Origin: Methylococcaceae bacterium
Lineage (GTDB): Bacteria > Pseudomonadota > Gammaproteobacteria > Methylococcales > UBA1147
DNA: 11,797 nucleotides
NCBI GenBank assembly: GCA_022616595.1
Contig: JAKEEL010000045.1
Location: 1-11,797, forward strand
Reading direction: 5' to 3'
Part shown: piece by piece, positions 7,933 through 11,797 of the stretch
Layout: each line of letters begins with the position of its first letter
How positions within the stretch are numbered: position 1 is the first letter of the stretch
Position numbers and translations under genes: made by a program
The notes under the pieces: generated by a model
Seen by the model: only the letters and a program-made list of their open reading frames with translations
Databases searched by the model: none
What the model was told of the DNA's origin: nothing

Positions 7933-8961
7933 ATGCTTCCGATAGACACTGCGGTGAATGAAATTGAAAATACAACCTTTCACATGATTTTGCGCGGGTC
8001 AAAAAGCCAGGAAATGGAATTCATAGCATTCAACTCCGCCTATTCGCTCCAGGACATTCTGATTTTATTGAAGCGGTTGTCGGCCTCCGATACCTCGTTC
8101 GAGATACGATCCAGTGCGGTCCCGGATCAGCCCGTTTCAGGCATCTCCAACGGCCGAAACGCGGCTCCCGGCACGTTGTGTTTTGTGGACAGACCGCCGC
8201 CCAGCGAGGCGCTGTCCTTATTGAGAGCCTCAATTGTGCTGACCGACCGGCAAATTGCTCCTTTGCTGGCCGGTTGTACATTGATCATCGCGGATGACCC
8301 GAGAGCCTTGTTCATCGATTGCGTCAGCCACATTTTCTCGAAAGGTGGCTTTGCAAATTTCACCTCCCCGACAGAAGCATCTCCCGGCATTCATCCCGAT
8401 GCCGATATCCATCGCAGCGCGGTGATCGAAGCAGGAGTTTATATCGGCAATGGCGCCCGGATCGCGGCCGGTTGTATCATCAAACAGGGATCGTACGTCG
8501 GCGATCATGTCATTATTCGCGAAAATACCGTGATTGGTTCCGAGGGCATCGCTCTGCACAAGACAAAGGACGGCCGCGTGCTCCGTTTTCCGCATGTTGC
8601 GGGGATCGTCATCGAAGATGATGTGGAAATCGGTGCGTGCTGCGTACTGGCCCGGGGCACGCTGAATTCATCGAGAGTCGGCAGAGAGACCGTGATCGGA
8701 AACCTGTCGAATCTGGGTCATGCCGTGCAGATCGGAATTAGGGTATGGATGTCGGTGGGATGCATGATCGGCGGCAACGCCTCAATCGGCGATGACAGCA
8801 CATTGGGTTTGGGGGTCTGCGTGCGCGACAACTCGCGCATCGGAAAAAATTGTTCGATCGGTATGGGATCGGTCGTCGCGCATGACTTGCCGGATAATTA
8901 TTCGGTATTCGGCAATCCGGCAAGGCGGTTGCCGGATGTCAAAGCAGGCCCGGATCGGTAA
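7933..8961 (+). CDS. LpxD-like hexapeptide-repeat N-acyltransferase
   Basis: Read from the ATG at 7933 the protein has 342 residues, very near the length of E. coli LpxD. An N-terminal domain has the LpxD-type pattern GISNGRNAAPGTLCFVD followed by LLRASIVLTD. From about residue 152 a left-handed beta-helix of hexapeptide repeats follows (GIHPDADI, AVIEAGVYIG, VIIEDDVEIGACCVLARG). H263 in LGHAVQIG aligns by eye with the catalytic His of LpxD (AHNVVIG). LpxD moves 3-hydroxyacyl groups from ACP to a glucosamine amine. This paralogue sits with KAS III and ACP genes rather than lipid A genes, so it more likely N-acylates an amino sugar of the local glycan (inference). The start is uncertain: in-frame ATGs at 7912, 7984 and 8014 and a TTG at 7795 are alternatives. 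Confidence 0.8.
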   Translation: MLPIDTAVNEIENTTFHMILRGSKSQEMEFIAFNSAYSLQDILILLKRLSASDTSFEIRSSAVPDQPVSGISNGRNAAPGTLCFVDRPPPSEALSLLRASIVLTDRQIAPLLAGCTLIIADDPRALFIDCVSHIFSKGGFANFTSPTEASPGIHPDADIHRSAVIEAGVYIGNGARIAAGCIIKQGSYVGDHVIIRENTVIGSEGIALHKTKDGRVLRFPHVAGIVIEDDVEIGACCVLARGTLNSSRVGRETVIGNLSNLGHAVQIGIRVWMSVGCMIGGNASIGDDSTLGLGVCVRDNSRIGKNCSIGMGSVVAHDLPDNYSVFGNPARRLPDVKAGPDR

Positions 8962-8985
8962 TAAAATGACGCGGAAGGCAAGCTA

Positions 8986-9597
8986 ATGCAAAGCTTAAAG
9001 GTCGAGTTCCGGTTCAAAGGATCGCGGGACTATATTCATGGTACGGATATATTTAATAAACTGATCAATATACAGCACTCCTTTAATCAGTTGAGCAATA
9101 TCCGCTTCCTTGTACATAAAATCGTCCATTCTCCAATTTGCACAATATTCCTTTCCGATAACAAAGAACAATTAAACGAACTATCCAATATCAGCGCTCG
9201 GATGCAGTTCAGCTCGGATCACAAGAATTATTGGTCGGCGTTGGTCCAGCCGGATAACGAAGCCAACGACTTTACCGCAGGAAGATATGAATATGACGAG
9301 GATCGAATCATTTCATTGTGCAGTCTGGAAGGCTCGGCGATAGTCCTGACAAGTGAAAGTTCTTATACCTTTATCGAAAATATCGTGGCGATGAACAAAC
9401 ATCTGCATCAGTGCTTGTTTCCCGATGCCGGCGGCAAATGGTTTTTTACGCGTGCAGATCTCGATTCAGGCTGCAACGCGCGCGAACGGATCGAGCTGCG
9501 CTTCAAACATAATATGAATTACCGCCTCACCAGAAGCGACATCCTGGTGAATGGAAAGAAACTTGGCGATCTTTACTTTTCCCTGGTGAAAACATGA
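8986..9597 (+). CDS. Unrecognised 203-residue protein within the acyl-transfer operon
   Basis: I do not recognise a family. The ATG has a good GGAAGG ribosome site seven bases upstream, and the stop overlaps the KAS III start by four bases, so it is a real, co-translated gene. There is no signal peptide or membrane helix; the protein is soluble and alternates beta-like and helical stretches. The two ends look alike: VEFRFKGSRDYIHGTDIF near the start and IELRFKHNMNYRLTRSDIL near residues 168-186. This suggests an internal duplication or a symmetric fold such as a double hot-dog. A hot-dog dehydratase, thioesterase or acyl-ACP binder would suit the neighbours, but that is speculation from context. 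The gene is AT-richer than the glycosyltransferase genes upstream. Confidence 0.75.
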   Translation: MQSLKVEFRFKGSRDYIHGTDIFNKLINIQHSFNQLSNIRFLVHKIVHSPICTIFLSDNKEQLNELSNISARMQFSSDHKNYWSALVQPDNEANDFTAGRYEYDEDRIISLCSLEGSAIVLTSESSYTFIENIVAMNKHLHQCLFPDAGGKWFFTRADLDSGCNARERIELRFKHNMNYRLTRSDILVNGKKLGDLYFSLVKT

Positions 9598-10532
9598 TCG
9601 GGATAGAGTCGATCGGAACCTATATCCCGGCCGGCCGGATCGATAACCGGCAAAGAATGGCACAATTCGATGTCGACGAGGCTTTCTTGCTCGAAAAGAC
9701 CGGAGTGCTGCGCAATGCCATCAAAGCCGCGGAAGAAGATACATCCGATTTGTGTTGCAAGGCATTTTATGATGTGCAACGCAAGACTTCGGTTCAGCCG
9801 GAACAAGTCGAATGTGTAGTCGTATGCACGCAGAACCCGGACCGACTGGGTCTACCGCACACTTCGGCGATCGTCCATGCCAAGCTGGGTTTATCCGACA
9901 CTTGCGCAGTATTCGATGTTTCACTCGGATGTTCCGGGTTTGTATATGGCTTATCGGTCATCCAGGCCTTTATGCAGGCCAATGCTTTTCGCAAGGGTAT
10001 ATTGTTCACGGCCGACCCCTATTCCAAAATAGTCGATGCAAACGACAAAAACACCAGCCTGCTGTTTGGAGACGGTGCGACCGCGACCCTGATCAGCGAT
10101 ACGCCGGTTTGGATGAGCGGCAAATTCTTATTCGGTTCTCGCGGCACGGAAAGTTCGTCGATTCAAATTGAAAAAGAAAGCGGCAGGCTGTCGATGAACG
10201 GCAGAGCGGTTTTCTCGTTTTCGGCGACCGCCGTACCCCGGAATATCGAAGCCATGCTCGCCGCAAATAATCTGGTAACCAAAGACATCGACCTGTTTGT
10301 TCTGCATCAGGGAAGCCGATATATCGTCGATACGATCCGGAAAAAGCTGGGAATCGAAGAACGGAAAGTACCTTTCATGGCCGCGGATTACGGAAACACG
10401 GTTTCTTCTTCCATACCGTTGATTCTAAGCGACCCGCAACATAAGGCCTGTAAAACGGTTGTAATATCGGGATTTGGAGTCGGCTTGTCCTGGGCAAGCA
10501 CGGTTTTATTCGAAGTTGATAAAGGAAAGTAA
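9594..10532 (+). CDS. Beta-ketoacyl-ACP synthase III (FabH-like) homologue
   Basis: The 312-residue thiolase-fold enzyme has the full KAS III triad: C113 in LGCSGFVYGL, H238 in LHQGSRYI and N268 in YGNTVSSSIP. The closing GFGVGLSWAS loop also matches FabH (GFGGGLTWGS). KAS III condenses an acyl-CoA with malonyl-ACP to give a 3-ketoacyl-ACP. The segment after the catalytic His is HQGSRYI rather than the HQANxRI usual in housekeeping FabH. Together with the adjacent dedicated ACP, this suggests a specialised enzyme and not the cell's main FabH. No ketoreductase gene lies in the window, so any reduction to a 3-hydroxyacyl group would need FabG from elsewhere. The ATG lies in a 4-base overlap with the previous gene. 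Confidence 0.9.
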   Translation: MIGIESIGTYIPAGRIDNRQRMAQFDVDEAFLLEKTGVLRNAIKAAEEDTSDLCCKAFYDVQRKTSVQPEQVECVVVCTQNPDRLGLPHTSAIVHAKLGLSDTCAVFDVSLGCSGFVYGLSVIQAFMQANAFRKGILFTADPYSKIVDANDKNTSLLFGDGATATLISDTPVWMSGKFLFGSRGTESSSIQIEKESGRLSMNGRAVFSFSATAVPRNIEAMLAANNLVTKDIDLFVLHQGSRYIVDTIRKKLGIEERKVPFMAADYGNTVSSSIPLILSDPQHKACKTVVISGFGVGLSWASTVLFEVDKGK

Positions 10533-10535
10533 GCG

Positions 10536-10796
10536 ATGAAAGCGACGGTTGAGAATATTATTTCGATTTTGGAAAACGCCGGCATATCGGCCGATCTGAA
10601 AACCATACAAGGCGATACGAAATTAAGCAAGGACGCCGGCATCGACTCGCTGGAAATAATGAGTGTCTTTCTCGGAATCGAAGAAAAATATGGAATTCGT
10701 ATTCCTGATCAGGATGTGGATCAACTCGAAACAATCAATGATATTATCCGCTATTTGGAGGACTTGGCGCATAAAACTGACTGTATGGATCATTGA
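10536..10796 (+). CDS. Acyl carrier protein, pathway-dedicated
   Basis: The 86-residue acidic helical protein has the phosphopantetheine attachment motif GIDSLE, with S38 as the predicted attachment site. Around it are helix I (VENIISILENAG), helix II after the DSL (EIMSVFLGIEEKYGI) and the IRIPDQDVDQLETINDIIRYL region of helices III-IV, as in type II ACPs. Residues differ from the very conserved AcpP helix II sequence, which fits a specialised carrier working with the KAS III gene 3 bases upstream. It would hold the growing or finished acyl chain for delivery to the LpxD-like transferase (inference). The C-terminal extension HKTDCMDH contains a Cys and is unusual for ACPs. Confidence 0.9.
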   Translation: MKATVENIISILENAGISADLKTIQGDTKLSKDAGIDSLEIMSVFLGIEEKYGIRIPDQDVDQLETINDIIRYLEDLAHKTDCMDH

Positions 10797-10804
10797 ATGT
10801 TTAT

Positions 10805-11632
10805 ATGTTAATTACCGATCAATTCGTTTTGCTTAACTTGCCGAAAACCGGAAGCACGTTTGCCCGTAAGTGTATCAAGGAATTATACAAGTCCAAATTC
10901 AGACGCTTGCCGATAAAAGAACAATTTGCAATCAGACTTGGGTTCAAACCACCTTTGATCAAAGAGCTATTGATTGAAAACATCAAGGTAAAATCCGATG
11001 TGGCGGATAAAGGCGCTGTAGACCAGCACGGCACCTATGCGCAGATACCCACCGAGCACTTACATAAACAGATCGTATCGGTAGCCAGAAATCCGATAGA
11101 CGGTTATTTATCCAGATATGATTTCGAAAGCTGGATCCGATATCCGCCTTGCCCGCTTCCGGTGATTCGAAATCGCTTCCCGTATTATCCGGGTCTCAGC
11201 TTCGAAGAATACCTGGAATTGACTGATATGGCGATACCTTATTTCGTAGGCCATGGTATACCAAGTGCTGAAATCGGATTATTGAGTATCCAATTTATTC
11301 AAATGTTTTTCAAAAGCCCGGAGCTGGTTTTGGCGAACATAACAGACGAATACATCGATTCCGATCAGGTCTTTGAAGATCTGGCGGAAATTCGATTCTT
11401 GCGTCAGGAAAATTTAAAGGAAGATATGAAATTATTCTTGAAGGACTACGAATTTTCAATCGAAGATTTGGATGGAATCGACCGTATCAATAAAGTGAAT
11501 GTGTCCAGAAGAAAATCCGCTGACAGAAGCATGCTGCTGAGTCCTGCTCTGATGGAAAAAATAAAACACAAGGAGCGGATAATCTATAAGTTACTCAAAC
11601 ATAAAGGGATAGATTATTCTCAATATTTCTAA
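10805..11632 (+). CDS. PAPS-dependent sulfotransferase-like protein
   Basis: The 275-residue protein has the two PAPS-binding elements of the sulfotransferase fold: the 5'-phosphosulfate loop PKTGST at residues 13-18, directly after the first beta strand, and the 3'-phosphate motif beginning R95-N-P, with S103 in RNPIDGYLSRY. The acceptor is unknown; a sugar hydroxyl of the local glycan is the simplest guess, since the neighbours make and acylate sugars. The C-terminal third is lysine-rich and helical. An in-frame TTG at 10793, overlapping the ACP stop by four bases, is an alternative start adding four residues; neither start has a strong ribosome site. It closes the lower-GC operon, and no T-rich hairpin follows the TAA. 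Confidence 0.8.
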   Translation: MLITDQFVLLNLPKTGSTFARKCIKELYKSKFRRLPIKEQFAIRLGFKPPLIKELLIENIKVKSDVADKGAVDQHGTYAQIPTEHLHKQIVSVARNPIDGYLSRYDFESWIRYPPCPLPVIRNRFPYYPGLSFEEYLELTDMAIPYFVGHGIPSAEIGLLSIQFIQMFFKSPELVLANITDEYIDSDQVFEDLAEIRFLRQENLKEDMKLFLKDYEFSIEDLDGIDRINKVNVSRRKSADRSMLLSPALMEKIKHKERIIYKLLKHKGIDYSQYF

Positions 11633-11797
11633 TATACTTGGCCGGTCCTTCGTTCAAGATGCCTGACCATGGCCCCCTGCCGCAGCACCCGCGATTCTTT
11701 CCATCTGGTTCCGAATGACCTTCCGGCCGGCTGCTTTCAAAAACCCGAACCGAGCCCGGAACAATCGCTCAAAACCATACCGAGCATTTCATTCGCC
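11633..11797. other. Right-edge region with no supported gene
   Basis: These 165 bases are GC-richer than the sulfotransferase gene before them. A + strand frame opening with ATG near 11669 stays open to the edge, and on the - strand a frame of about 43 codons ends at a stop near 11658-11660 and encodes a basic, Arg/Phe-rich stretch (ERLFRARFGFLKAAGRKVIR). The latter could be the end of a leftward gene entering from the right, but a TGA interrupts it close to the edge. Neither can be called coding. Confidence 0.3.

Overview
The window is a polysaccharide or glycan biosynthesis region from a Gram-negative bacterium, probably a gammaproteobacterium. That placement rests on an LpxD-type acyltransferase paralogue, a VioA-like sugar aminotransferase, a tail of TPR repeats and general sequence style; it is a low-confidence inference. 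I found no rRNA, tRNA, CRISPR array, insertion sequence or replication origin.

Layout. (1) Positions 2-172 hold the end of a TPR-repeat protein cut by the left edge. (2) Positions 200-4195 are a tightly packed + strand run: a membrane-anchored GT2 glycosyltransferase of the polyprenyl-phosphate-sugar type, a GT4 glycosyltransferase, a class I SAM methyltransferase and a second GT4 glycosyltransferase, joined by short overlaps or gaps of 0-2 bases. (3) Positions 4355-5163 are a two-gene MNT/HEPN toxin-antitoxin module. (4) Positions 5173-7519 on the - strand encode a DegT/StrS-family PLP aminotransferase followed by a GT2 glycosyltransferase. A good sigma70-like promoter on the - strand lies at 7670-7698. 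(5) From about 7933 to 11632 on the + strand is a compact operon: an LpxD-like hexapeptide N-acyltransferase, an unrecognised 203-residue protein, a beta-ketoacyl-ACP synthase III homologue with an intact Cys-His-Asn triad, a dedicated acyl carrier protein and a PAPS-type sulfotransferase. The last 165 bases hold no gene I can support.

How they may work together. The aminotransferase would make a nucleotide-linked amino deoxysugar. The KAS III/ACP pair would prepare a short or modified acyl group. The LpxD-like enzyme would place that acyl on the sugar amine, and the GT2/GT4 enzymes, methyltransferase and sulfotransferase would assemble and decorate the glycan. This resembles in logic the N-(3-hydroxybutyryl)-viosamine glycans of Pseudomonas flagellin. 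Here the acylation genes form a self-contained, lower-GC operon with an unknown protein at its centre. That operon (about 7933-11632) is the best candidate for a little-described system. The linking of steps is inference; the domain calls are read from motifs.
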